Below, one piece after another: positions 10,260-21,845 of a stretch of 64,000 bases of DNA. A model generated the notes under the pieces. The model searched no databases. It was given only the letters and a program-made list of their open reading frames with translations, and had not been told where the DNA came from. A program made the translations under genes and the position numbers. Position 1 is the stretch's first letter; the number at the start of each line of letters is the position of its first letter. This DNA comes from Siphonodentalium dalli (Eukaryota; Mollusca; Scaphopoda; Gadilida; Siphonodentaliidae). The stretch covers positions 14,585,287 through 14,649,286 of the forward strand of contig CP136061.1 in NCBI GenBank assembly GCA_032622095.1. Direction: 5' to 3'.

Positions 10260-11480
10260 CACACTGATCGTATATCGGGCCCTCTCGTGAAACATGTGTG
10301 TTGAGTCACGAGTGTTATCGACGTATATCGGCCCCTCTCGTGAAACATGTGTGTTGAGTCACGAGTGTTATCGACGTATATCGGCCCCTCTCGTGAAACA
10401 TGTGTGTTGAGTCACGAGTGTTATCGACTAAGATGTCTGTGCCATGTTGTACGTGAAAGGGGGTCTGATACTCAGCCGTAATGGGCATGGCTCATCCACA
10501 GCACACACATCGGTATATCGACTATTCTCGTGAAGAATGTGTGTTGAATGTGAGTAGTGTTATCGTCTAAGATGTATGTGTCATGTTGTACATGAAATTG
10601 GTCTGAGACTCAGCCGTAATGGGCATGGCTCATCCACAACACACACATCGGTATATCGACTATTCTCGTGAACTATGTGCGTTGAATGTGAGTAGTGTTA
10701 TTGACCACCACGATGCCTGTGCCGTGTTGTACGTGAAAGGGGGTCTGAGACTCAGCCGTAAGGGGCATAGCCCATCAACAGTACACACATCGGTATATCG
10801 ACTATTCTCGTGAAGAATGTGTGTTGCATGTGCATTAGTAGTGTTATCATCTAAGGTGTATGTGTCATGTTGTACATGGATGTGTGTTGAATGTGAGTAG
10901 TGTTATTGACCACCACGATGCCTGTGCCGTGTTGTACGTGAAATGACGGGGTCTGAGACTCAGTCGTAAAAGGCGCATAGTGCATCAACAGCACACTCAG
11001 CATAGTGCATCAACAGCACACTCATCGGCATATCGACTCTGCTCGTGACGTATGTTTGTTGTGAATCACGAGTGGTATCGACAGCAATATGTCTGTGTCT
11101 TGGTGAAAAGAATGAGGTGTGTGGCTCAGTCGTAGTGTGCATAGCTCACCAGGAGTACACACATCGGTATATGGACTGCTCGTGAAGTGTGTGTTTTGAG
11201 AATCACGAGTATTATCGACAAGCTGTATGTCTGCGCCCTGGTGTAGAGAAGGTATGTGACTCAGGCATAGTGTGCATAGGTCGTCAGGAGTACACTCATC
11301 GACATATGGACTCTGTGCGTGGAGTATTTGTGTTCATTGTCACGAGTGTGTCTCGACGACCAGGATGTCTGCGCGATTGTGTAAAGATTACAACCGTTGC
11401 AACAGGTAGGATTTCCGCGAACCAGTCAAAATATGGATACTGTGGCTCGAGGGGCAGGATTTTTACGTTATCAGATTGTA
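10260..11480 (+). repeat. Degenerate complex array in duplication copy 1
   Basis: It starts with three ~54-bp units (tatatcggcccctctcgtga ... gagtcacgagtgttatcgac). These pass into longer units of roughly 130-140 bp that add ctgtgccatgttgtacgtga and gtctgagactcagccgtaa blocks. Units become progressively more diverged to the right. Copy 2 of the duplication has one 54-bp unit fewer and a shorter long-unit section, so unequal exchange continued after the 6.5 kb duplication. Confidence 0.8.
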
Positions 11481-11681
11481 TAGTTGTGTACCAGTAACCA
11501 GTCTATACAACAAGAGACATTTGAGTACACGCGAACGAAAAAAAAACAGACATAAAAGTCGCAAAAACAATGAGAGAGACGACAGCTAGATATCAAGTTT
11601 CATTCACTGAGTAATTGTAGAGACCTTTCGCAAAATCACGAATACGATTACGGATATGGAAATATCCTGCCAGTATAGGCG

Positions 11682-11830
11682 CGTGCATTAACTGTTCATT
11701 GAATCGTAACGATCGCGCGTGCATTAATTGTTCATTGAATCGTAACGATCGCGCGTGCATTAATTGTTCATTGAATCGTAACGATCGCGCGTTCATTAAT
11801 TGTTAATTGAATCGTAACGATCACGCGAAA
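11682..11830 (+). repeat. 36-bp minisatellite, 4 copies
   Basis: The unit reads gcgcgtgcattaattgttca then ttgaatcgtaacgatc. Since 36 is a multiple of three, the minus strand stays open and reads as a 12-residue repeat (HARSLRFNEQLM). I regard that as a by-product of period length. The duplicate at 18107-18330 has 6 copies. Confidence 0.9.
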
Positions 11831-12082
11831 TACGCGGAATTAATGTCATTCACAATAGCGGTTTAAACGACATAGTATGCACTGAATATCAAATTGAATA
11901 TTATTTATGAACTAAATATTAATTTAATATTGTGATATATTGGTGCTTCGGCACGTGTATATCAAATCGTACCATCATCTTCAAAAGATCACACCAATGT
12001 TTGCCCCCGCGGATTTATTTTCTGAAATATCAAGACAATCAAGTTAATTGTGTTTACGAACTGCGTCATTAAATATGGACAA

Positions 12083-12760
12083 TATAATACACCGGATTAT
12101 ACACCGGATTATATACGAATCATTTGTATTATAGACGTGTCCATTTAGCTATAATACACCGGATTATATACGAATCATTTGTATTATAGACGTGTCCATT
12201 TAGCTATAATACACCGGATTATATACGAATCATTTGTATTATAGACGTGTCCATTTAGCTATAATACCCTGGAGTGTATACGAATCATTTGTATTATAGA
12301 CGTGTCCATTTAGCTATAATACACCGGATTATATACGAATCATTTGTATTATAGACGTGTCCATTTAGCTATAATACACCGGATTATAGACGAATCATTT
12401 GTATTATAGACGTGTCCATTTAGCTATAATACACCGGATTATATAAGAATCATTTGTATTATAGACGTGTCCATTTAGCTATAATACACCGGATTATATA
12501 CGAATCATTTGTATTATAGACGTGTCCATTTAGCTATAATACACCGGATTATAGACGAATCATTTGTAGTATAGACGTGTCCATTTAGCTATAATACACC
12601 GGATTATATAAGAATCATTTGTATTATAGACGTGTCCATTTAGCTATAATACACCGGATTATATACGAATCATTTGTATTATAGACGTGTCCATTTAGCT
12701 ATAATACGCCGGGTTATATACGAATCATTTATATTATAGACGTGTCCATTTAGCTATAAT
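12083..12760 (+). repeat. 55-bp minisatellite, 12 copies
   Basis: The unit runs tataatacaccggattata, then tacgaatcatttgtattata, then gacgtgtccatttagc. The first unit has a small internal duplication. Within each unit ataatac and gtattat are inverted and could form a hairpin. Unit variants (tataag, tatagacg, ctggagtg) are in the same order in copy 2 of the duplication, which has only 9 units (18585-19095). Confidence 0.95.
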
Positions 12761-13121
12761 AGAACATTATTCGTGTCTCTTTGAACATGTCTACGTGGAA
12801 CACTAATGAACATGCTATGTATTGTACCGACACTGTATTACAATAAAGACAACTCCTCTCAATTCGGTGTGGAGATTTGATAACTGCATACATTTATAAC
12901 GCGATGAGCGGGGTCAACCTCGCTCATGTCATACATCTCTACTCCGTGTATAGATCATATATATTCCTCCAGTACACAAAACCGGGGATATTTTTATGTT
13001 GTGACATGGAAGTTTATAGCATTGAACAAACAGTGCAGGTAATGTGGTTCGTAGTTAGTACCTGCTCCTGAGTAATGTAGTTCGCTATATAGGTAAAGGT
13101 TCCAACCCGAAGTTGCGCAGT
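12761..13121. other. No gene recognised
   Basis: Non-coding. An aataaag near 12843 could be a decayed polyadenylation-type signal, with nothing upstream to support a gene. Confidence 0.4.
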
Positions 13122-13567
13122 TTAAAGGTACTCAATCCGATTCGACGGTCCCCATAACATCATATTCCAACAACAACAATATTTGTTGAAATGCCGCTTC
13201 AGTTATCAGAATCGATTAATTGCCCAAAAATAATGCTAATCACAGTCAACTATAGTATAATATTGCCCAAAACCTGTTATTTATCAACGTTTTGTTCAAC
13301 GAAATATTGCCGGTTGTCAAATATCAGACACAACAAAAGCCACTGGATTTTAGAGTTATCGATCTTCATCCGCTATCTGGTCAGATAAGTTATTCTCGTC
13401 GACAGTTTACTGGGCCACCGAAAATTAAAATAATAGATTTCAAACGTCGATATCTGATCACTCCTAGCTTTGGTAGGTGGGTTCCTCGACTCGAATCAAA
13501 TATGTTTTACCCCCGAAGCCAAGGAAGTAGTAATTTGCGAGCGTTAATTCGGATTGAGTACCTTTAA
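13122..13567. mobile_element. TTAA-flanked MITE, AGGTACTCAATCCG family
   Basis: The ends are TTAA-AGGTACTCAATCCG and the exact inverse (cggattgagtacct-ttaa). The interior has ttccaacaacaacaa near the left end and cctcgactcgaatcaaat near the right. Related copies are at 19465-19906, 46888-47333, 59206-59651, a diverged one at 47748-48025, and fragments at 45888-46010 and 61047-61233. TTAA at both borders fits a piggyBac-like mechanism, though the tip AGG is not the usual CCC. Confidence 0.75.
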
Positions 13568-14540
13568 GTGACTCTATGAGCGATTTTGCTTTGTATCACA
13601 TACAATCGTGGAACATCTCCCGGGTAATTAATTCAATATTATTGCGACATCGGCTCAAAAAAATCACCGAAAGGCATGTTATCTCGAGCTGGACCAACCT
13701 TTACTGTGATGTATAGTATTGAGGAACCAATATTAACAAAGAAATCTGTTATCTGCAGTTATTGTTCAATGTTATAAAGTTCCATGTCAGACGGGGTCAG
13801 AACATAAAAAAGTTACCGAGTTTTGTACTGGTTGAATATGATCTCTACGGGCGTAGATACAGTAGAGATTCGTGACACGATCTACGGTCAACCTTGTCCG
13901 CCATGACATATTTTTATGGCCGGACTTGACGGATTGACGCTTGAAATATGCTTAGTTTGAGCATTGAAGATCGCAATATCTCTCCAATGAACATTGCACG
14001 CAAGATCGTTGTGATTCACCCGTAAGTATAAAAGGTATGCCTTATCTTCGGACAAAGGAACACCTCGCCACAGGAAGTACGCGGAATTAAATTTCGGTCA
14101 TTCATCAAAGCGTTACAAACGGTCTAATGGGTATCATAGTACCATAAATTGTCAATAAGGGATATTTGTTAATCCAATTTGGATTACCGATATAGCTTCG
14201 TCATTGTACCAAACGATATTTGTTCGTATAACATTGTAGCTTCTGGTTGCAATATATGGGAAATAAACAGCTGGTCGTCAGACGGATCTGTTCGTCTTGT
14301 CAGCTCTAGATGTTACTTATTGTTGATTCGCTGCACCGTGAGCGTGTTCGTGCATGGAGTTGGATTATATATAACATTTCGTTATTTCCATGATCTGGAT
14401 TACGTATATGAATACGGATAGTTTCACAAAATATGAACCAGGCACATGTAAGTACCCACCGAACGTGACGAGCGTGTGTATATTAATTCCATAACATGTG
14501 TATATAAGTGCAAACTATGTATATTGTATTCCCCGTGCCC
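13568..14540. other. Diverged dispersed-repeat sequence within duplication copy 1
   Basis: Two blocks are recognisable. The first, at 13568-13650 (gtgactctatgagcg ... cccgggtaatta), resembles the 67-bp array unit at 36.7 kb. The second, at 13770-13880 (ttataaagttcc ... gatctctacgggcgt), recurs at 29.04-29.15 kb. No gene recognised. The frame at 14179-14421 starts with TTG. Confidence 0.5.
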
Positions 14541-14848
14541 TTAACCCTTTACCCAACAGAACGGCCCTGTGCCAATGCATTCTCTTATATATGCGAGTCG
14601 ACCATAGGTCGCCTCGCATATATAAGAGAATGCATTGGCTTAACACATTAAAAATTATAAAATTGTTAAAGAATGTAAGAAAAAATGGTAACAAGTGTTA
14701 AAAAAAGATTTTGTTTAGGCCAATGCATTCTCTTATATATGCGAGGCGACCTATGGTCGACTCGCATATATAAGAGAATGCATTGGCACAGGGCATAACT
14801 GTAACCATCACAATGTGGTCAATGAACCGGTTCCAATAATATCCATAT
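14541..14848. mobile_element. piggyBac-like MITE with paired 69-bp palindromes, right end lost at duplication junction
   Basis: It begins TTAA-CCCTTTACCCAACA. It carries a 69-bp near-perfect palindrome at 14571-14639 (gccaatgcattctcttatat ... ataagagaatgcattggc) and a second in opposite orientation at 14719-14787. The full version at 20881-21281 ends tgttgggtaaaggg-ttaa. Here the element stops near 14848, exactly where copy 2 of the 6.5 kb duplication begins, so the breakpoint cut it. Confidence 0.85.
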
Positions 14849-14977
14849 TTTTCGGGTCGCCGAGCCCGTGCGACACCAGCTTCGCGCATGCGCAGACCAG
14901 ATCTCGGAAACGGGTGGAGCTATCGACTTGAAATTTGGTTTTTGAATAGCCCGGACAACGTCGGGCTCATCGGCTAG

Positions 14978-15680
14978 TCTATTATATATTTTGGAAGATC
15001 TGTTTGTGTGTGTGTCGGTCTGTGTGATCGCGATGAACTCGAAAACTGCCGACCCGATTTCGATGAAACTTGGTATGTGGGGTATTTTCGGTCGGGGGGT
15101 GGCATGGGCCTATTGATTTTCAGATCCGATGTCAACTTTTCACGTGCCGAGGTCAAATCTGTTTTTACGCCGTTTTGCGCTAATATATTTCAGTTCGGTG
15201 CTCACAAATCGATTCGATATAGCGCGAATAATAAATTGCCAGTCATATAATCTGTGGCGCTTCATCTTTCCAGTGATGTATCACACGCCTGTGTACGTTT
15301 AAAGTGTCTATCTTAATTATCGAGAAGAACGCAGGACAATGCTTCGCTCATCGAAAAACATTCCGTAAATATATTACGCCGTCAACAGATCGTGACGTGA
15401 TCGCGTTCAACTCTTAACCGGTCGATGTCGCGTTAACTCATCACCGGCCGAGGTATCCGCAAATGACATTGGGCAATATATATATCTCGGAAACGGGTGG
15501 AGCTATCGACTTGAAATTTGGTATGTGAATGTATCTTGCCTCGGATATGAATTTTATCGGGTCGCCGAGCCCATGCGACGCCAGCTTCGCGCATGCGCAG
15601 ACCAGATCTCGGAAACGGGTGGAGCTATCGACTTGAAATTTGGTTTTTGAATATCCCGGACGAAGTCGGGTCACCTTCTA

Positions 15681-15681
<1 letters not shown>
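14978..15681 (+). mobile_element. Helitron-like element, B type 5' end (duplicate)
   Basis: Duplicate of the element at 8348-9063, with the same TCTATTATATATTTTGG start, hairpin and CTAG end. The preceding A-type 3' end (CTAG at 14974-14977) was copied with it, so the head-to-tail junction is present, but most of the A element was left behind. Confidence 0.6.
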
Positions 15682-15718
<37 letters not shown>

Positions 15719-16867
15719 GAAACTCGGTACCTAATATACTGGAGGACGTGGATCTTTCTTGCTTATTTTATTTCAACTTTCTGACTGATTCTGAAACTGC
15801 CTATACAGCAGGGTGCTCTGCCTATCATTAGCTTATGTCAGCTTCCGGTGGGCAAGACATGGTACCTCTTATCGTGGAATCAAGTGTCATTTGGGCATCC
15901 CCCCTTTACTCACATAATGTGGGTCATACAAAGCACCATTAGTGAAGTTTCCTCTACCGGAGTCCAAGACAGGGGTGCCTCTACTGTGGGACCGGGATAC
16001 GAGCATCCCCTGCTCATATATTATGGGTATCACAAAACTGATATGATATGGAACTCGGTAAACTGCTTTAGATGAGTCTTTCGATCATTAGACGTTTGAC
16101 AATTAAATTTTGCGAAATTGTGCAAATGTATTATCTTAAATATGTGAGTTTCCCATAGGGAGCCTCGCATAAATATAAGTGAACACATTCGTCTAACAAT
16201 ATTTTCATTGACCGTGTAAGTCATTGTATGCTCTTATATGCCTTTATATGCTCCATGCGGAAGACTCTCATATAAAAGAGAATGCACTGGCACGGGATAT
16301 TTAATGCTGCACCAGCACAACTCCCGCCATGAACCCACATGAAAGGGCAATTAGAGTTATGTTTCCGTTTTGTTATTGTTAGCGCTGATTGCTGTGTGTA
16401 TTCTGCCCTCGCGGTTGTCGCTGCCGTCCACTCAGCAAGGCTGTTTGCTAGCCAAACACCGTTATTCTTGAAGCTATAATAGACAGGCCAATTCATTGGA
16501 ATCCGTCATGTTATATTGCAACACATATTGACGTGATTTGTGTTTTCCCGCATTGGAAAATCGTCCCAAGACAGTTTACGCATACGAACGGTGAAATTCT
16601 CCCCGATGTCCCAATCGGGGCCTACAAATCACCGCCCCAACTTTCGGAGATGAATATTGGAGTCGCGATCACGAGAATAAATGTGAAGAATGGCGATACT
16701 TCGGTTGAGGACTCTCGTACTCAGAATGAGACGGAATTAATTCCCAGCAATAATTGGTGGCGTCGTATTTGGTAGATCTTATCTAATAAGATCGCTGAAT
16801 GATGTCTGCTCCGAACATTATAGAATATATCTGGCGTGTATAGTTTAGTGATATGAATCGATTAATC

Positions 16868-17910
16868 ACACTGATCGTATATCGGCCCCTCTCGTGAAAC
16901 ATGTGTGTTGAGTCACGAGTGTTATCGACGTATATCGGCCCCTCTCGTGAAACATGTGTGTTGAGTCACGAGTGTTATCGACTAAGATGTCTGTGTCATG
17001 CTGTACATGAAAGGGGATCTGATACTCAGCCGTAAGGGGCATAGCTTATCAACAGAACACGCATGGTATATCGACTATTCTCGCGAAGAATGTGTGTTGA
17101 ATGTGAGTAGTGTTATCATCTAAGGTGTATGTGTCATGTTGTACGTGAAAGGGGGTCTGAGACTCAGTCGCAATGGGCATGGCTCATCCACAGCACACGC
17201 ATGGTGTATCAACTATTCTCGTGATGAATGTGTGTTGAATGTGAGTAGTGTTATCGACAAAGATGTCTGTGTCATGCTGTACATGAAATGGGGTCTGAGA
17301 CTCAGCCGTAAAGGGCATGGCTCATCCACAGCATACACATCGGCATATCGACTATTCTCGTGATGAATGTGTGTTGAATGTGAGTTGTGTTATTGACCAC
17401 CACGATGCCTGTGCCGTGTTGTACGTGAAATGACGGGGTCTGAGACTCAGCCGTAAAAGGTGCATAGTGCATCAACAGCACACTCATCGGCATATCGACT
17501 CTGTTGTCGACAGCAATATGTCTGTGTCTTGATGCAAAGAATGAGGTGTGTTGCTCAGTCGTAGTGTGCATAGCTCACCAGGAGTACACCCGTCTGTATA
17601 TGGACTGCTCGTGAAGTGTGTGTTTTGAGAATCACGAGTGGTATCGACAAGCTGTATGTCTGCGCCCTGGTGTAGAGAAGGTATGTGACTCAGGCATAGT
17701 GTGCATAGGTCGTCAGGAGTACACTCATCGACATATGGACTCTGTGCGTGGAGTATTTGTGTTCATTGTCACGAGTGTGTCTCGACGACCAGGATGTCTG
17801 CGCGATTGTGTAAAGATTACAACCGTTGCAACGGGTAGCGTTTCCGCGAACCAGTCAAAATATGGATACTGTGGCTCGAGGGGCAGGATTTTTACGTTAT
17901 CAGATTGTAT
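16868..17910 (+). repeat. Degenerate complex array in duplication copy 2
   Basis: Counterpart of 10260-11480, with two rather than three opening ~54-bp units and fewer long units. Individual long units are not in one-to-one order with copy 1, consistent with unequal exchange. Confidence 0.8.
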
Positions 17911-18106
17911 AGTTGTGTACCAGTAACCAGTCTATACAACAAGAGACATTTGAGTACACGCGAACGAAACAAAACAGACATAAAAGTCGCATAAAACAAT
18001 GAGAGAGACGACAGCTAGATATCAAGTTTCATTCACTGAGTAATTATAGAGACCTTTCGCAAAATCACGAATACGATTACGGATATGGAAATATCCTGCC
18101 AGTATA

Positions 18107-18330
18107 GGCGCGTGCGTTAACTGTTCATTGAATCGCAACGATCGCGCGTGCATTAATTGTTCATTGAATCGTAACGATCGCGCGTGCATTAATTGTTCAT
18201 TGAATCGTAACGATCGCGCGTGCATTAATTGATCATTGAATTGTAACGATCACGCATGTACTAATTGTTCATTGAATCGTAACGATCGCGCGTTCATTAA
18301 TTGTTCATTGAATCGTAACGATCACGCGAA
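18107..18330 (+). repeat. 36-bp minisatellite, 6 copies
   Basis: Counterpart of 11682-11830 with two extra units. The fourth and fifth units are more diverged (ttgatcattgaattg, acgcatgtactaatt). Confidence 0.9.
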
Positions 18331-18584
18331 ATACGCGGAATTAATGTCATTCACAATAGTGGTTTAAACGACATAGTATGCACTGAATATCAAATTGAAT
18401 ATTATTTATTAACTAAATATTAATTTAATATTGTGATATATTGGTGCTTCGGCACGTGTATATCAAATCGTACCATCATCTTCAAAAGATCACACCAATG
18501 TTTGCCCCCGCGGATTTATTTTCTGAAATATCAAGACAATCAAGTTAATTGTGTTTACGAACTGCGTCATTAAATATGGACAAT

Positions 18585-19095
18585 ATAATACACCGGATTA
18601 TACACTGGATTATATACGAATCATTTGTATTATAGACGTGTCCATTTAGCTATAATACACCGGATTATATACGAATCATTTGTATTATAGACGTGTCCAT
18701 TTAGCTATAATACACCGGATTGTATACGAATCATTTGTATTATAGACGTGTCCATTTAGCTATAATACACTGGAGTGTATACGAATCATTTGTATTATAG
18801 ACGTGTCCATTTAGCTACAATACACCGGATTATATACGAATCATTTGTATTATAGACGTGTCCATTTAGCTATAATACACCGGATTATATACGAATCATT
18901 TGTATTATAGACGTGTCCATTTAGCTATAATACACCGGATTATATAAGAATCATTTGTATTATAGACGTGTCCATTTAGCTATAATACACCGGATTATAT
19001 ACGAATCATTTGTATTATAGACGTGTCCATTTAGCTATAATACGCCGGGTTATATACGAATCATTTATATTATAGACGTGTCCATTTAGCTATAA
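18585..19095 (+). repeat. 55-bp minisatellite, 9 copies
   Basis: Counterpart of 12083-12760, three units shorter. First and last variant units are conserved between copies, so the loss was internal. Confidence 0.95.
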
Positions 19096-19464
19096 TAGAA
19101 CATTATTCGTGTCTCTTTGAACATGTCTACGTGAAACACTAATGAACATGCTATTTATTGTACCGATACTGTATTACAATAAAGACAACTCCTCTCTATT
19201 CGGTGTGGAGATTTGATAACTGCATACATTTATAACGCGATGAGCGGGGTCAACCTCGCTCATGTCATACATCTCTACTCCAGTTACGCCCACGGGTATA
19301 GATCATATTCCTCCAGTATAACAACCGGGGACATTTTTATGTTGTGACATGGAAGTTTATAGCATTGAACAAACAGTGCAGGTAATGTGGTTCGTAGTTA
19401 GTACCTGCTCCTGAGTAATGCAGTTCGCTATATAGGTAAAGGTTCCAACCCGAAGTTGCGCAGT

Positions 19465-19906
19465 TTAAAGGTACTCAATCCGATTCGACGGTCCCCATAA
19501 CATCATATTCCAACAACAACAATATTTTTTGAAATGCCGCTTCAGTTATCAGAATCGATTAATTGCCCAAAAATAATGCTAATCACTGTCAACTATAGTA
19601 TAAAATTGCCCAAAACCTGTTATTTATCAACGTTTTGTTCAACGAAATATTGCCGGTTGTCAAATATCAGACACAACAAAAGCCACTGGATTTTAGAGTT
19701 ATCGATCGATCTGGTCAGATAAGTTATTCTCGCTGACAGTTTACTGGGCCACCGAAAATTAAAATAATAGATTTCAAACGTCGATATCTGATCACTCCTA
19801 GCTTTGGTATATAGGTGGGTCCCTCGACTCGAATCAAATATTTTGTATCCCCCGAAGCCAAGGAAGTAGTAATTTGCGAGCGTTAATTCGGATTGAGTAC
19901 CTTTAA
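19465..19906. mobile_element. TTAA-flanked MITE, AGGTACTCAATCCG family (duplicate)
   Basis: Same element as 13122-13567, duplicated with the 6.5 kb segment. It has small deletions near 19705 (tcttcatccgcta missing). Confidence 0.75.
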
Positions 19907-20880
19907 GTGACTCTATGAGCGAGTTTGCTTTGTATCACATACAATCGTGGAACTTCTCCCGGGTAATTAATTCAATATTTATTGCGACATCGGCTCAAAA
20001 AAATCACCAAAAGGCATGTTATCTCGAGCTGGACCAACCTTTACTGTGATGTATAGTATTGAGGAACCAATATTAACAAAGAAATCTGTTATCTGCAGTT
20101 ATTGTTCAATGTTATACAGTTCCATGTCAGACGGGGTCAGAACATAAAAAAGTTACCGAGTTTTGTACTGGTGGAATATGATCTCTACGGGCGTAGATAC
20201 AGTAGAGATTCGTGACACGATCTACGGTCAACCTTGTCCGCCATGACATATTTTTATGGCCGGACTTGACGGATTGACACTTGAAATATGCTTAGTTTGA
20301 GCATTGAAGATCGCAATATCTCTCCAATGAACATTGCACGCAAGATCGTTGTGATTCACCCGTAAGTATAAAAGGTATGCCTTATCTTCGGACAAAGGAA
20401 CACCTCGCCACAGGAAGTACGCGGAATTAAATTTCGGTCATTCATCAAAGCGTTACAAACGGTCTAATGGGTATCATAGTACCATAAATTGTCAATAAGG
20501 GATATTTGTTAATCCAATTTGGATTACCGATATAGCTTCGTCATTGTACCAAACGATATTTGTTCGTATAACATTGTAGCTTCTGGTTGCAATATATGGG
20601 AAATAAACAGCTGGTCGTCAGACGGATCTGTTCGTCTTGTCAGCTCTAGATGTTACTTATTGTTGATTCGCTGCACCGTGAGCGTGTTCGTGCATGGAGT
20701 TGGATTATATATAACATTTCGTTATTTCCATGATCTGGATTACGTATATGAATACGGATAGTTTCACAAAATATGAACCAGGCACATGTAAGTACCCACC
20801 GAACGTGACGAGCGTGTGTATATTAATTCCATAACATGTGTATATAAGTGCAAACTATGTATATTGTATTCCCCGTGCCC

Positions 20881-21281
20881 TTAACCATTTACCCAACAGA
20901 ACGGCCCTGTGCCAATGCATTCTCTTATATATGCGAGTCGACCATAGGTCGCCTCGCATATATAAGAGAATGCATTGGCTTAACACATTAAAAATTATAA
21001 AATTGTTAAAGAATGTAAGAACAAATGGTAAAAAGTGTTAAAAAAAATATTTTGTTTAGGCCAATGCATTCTCTTATATATGCGAGGCGACCTATGGTCG
21101 ACTCGCATATATAAGAGAATGCATTGGCACAGGGCATAACTGTAACCATCACAATGTGGTCAATGAACCGGTTCCAATGATATCCATATTTGTATGGTTT
21201 TATTGAGACAGACCCAAGATAATTTAGGCTGTTGAAGCTTTATTTGGCCGGTTTTGGTCGTTTTGTTGGGTAAAGGGTTAA
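20881..21281. mobile_element. piggyBac-like MITE with paired palindromes, complete
   Basis: Flanked by TTAA at 20881-20884 and 21278-21281. The left end CCATTTACCCAACAGAAC and right end tttgttgggtaaaggg are inverted. Palindromes of 69 bp lie at 20911-20979 and 21060-21128. The right portion has gaaccggttccaatgatatc and ggctgttgaagctttatttg. It encodes no protein. TTAA target and CCC-type tips are characteristic of piggyBac elements. Confidence 0.85.
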
Positions 21282-21473
21282 GGGAGAGTCGCATGTTTTG
21301 CGTAAATCCAGATCAAAATGATAAGAGCTGTTCAACAAAGAAGTTCTCTGGATCTATCTGTCAAAATATATTGTGTTTCTAATCTCATCCTCTTAATTTG
21401 TAAAAATAATAAGAGCATTTATCGAGAAACAACAAAAACAATGGAGATAACAATTTCTTGTGCTGCTCCCACA

Positions 21474-21845
21474 ACCCTGTACCAATGCATTCTCTTATAT
21501 ATGCGAATCGACCATAGGTCGCCTCGCATATATAAGAGAATGCATTGGCCTAACAATTTTTTACAATTTTAATAATTTGTTCTTGTATTCTTTAACAATT
21601 TTATAATTTCACCCATACAGAGACCCAGACAAACATGAGCAGACGACACTCTTCTATATGCTTCTATATATGTGTGGGGCTCCCTGCAGGGTAATGGATT
21701 TTTTTTATTTTATGTGCTAAAAATTGTAAGAAACATTTATTTTAAAAACATGATAAAAAATTGTTAGGCCAATGCATTCTCTCATATATGCGAGGCGACC
21801 TGTGGTCGATTCGCATATATAAGAGAATGCATTGGCACAAGGTAA
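21474..21845. mobile_element. Palindrome MITE, second type
   Basis: 69-bp palindromes at both ends (21481-21549 and 21768-21836) in opposite orientation. The centre contains cacccatacagagacccaga, gagcagacgacactcttcta and ggctccctgcagggtaatgg. The outer tips read ccctgt and acaaggta. The palindromes match those of the TTAA type but the rest differs. The target duplication is not resolved. Confidence 0.8.

Larger units (their letters stand above)
8217..14848 (+). repeat. Large tandem segmental duplication, copy 1 (~6.6 kb)
   Basis: Copy 1 runs from inside the last 122-bp unit of the A-type Helitron (ttcgggtcgccgagcccgtg) to inside a piggyBac-like MITE (gttccaataatatccatattt). It is followed directly by copy 2. 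The copies align end to end with only scattered substitutions (by eye a few percent or less). Length differs mainly through unequal copy number in three internal arrays. The junction near 14848 has a short run of T shared by both parents. Both breakpoints lie within transposons. Confidence 0.9.
14849..21190 (+). repeat. Large tandem segmental duplication, copy 2 (~6.3 kb)
   Basis: Second copy of 8217-14848 in the same orientation. It differs by scattered substitutions and by array length: 9 instead of 12 of the 55-bp units, 6 instead of 4 of the 36-bp units, a shorter 16.87-17.9 kb complex array, a longer (TA)n, and small indels near 16340 and 19280-19320. It ends inside the complete piggyBac-like MITE. 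Confidence 0.9.

Noticed and set aside
11593-11796. Protein-like 12-residue repeat (HARSLRFNEQLM) on the minus strand
   Set aside because: It arises because the 36-bp satellite period is divisible by three. Copy number differs between the duplicates and there is no supporting gene structure.
14179-14421. 80-codon frame unchanged in both duplication copies
   Set aside because: Starts with TTG and is explained by the recency of the duplication. No domain is recognised.
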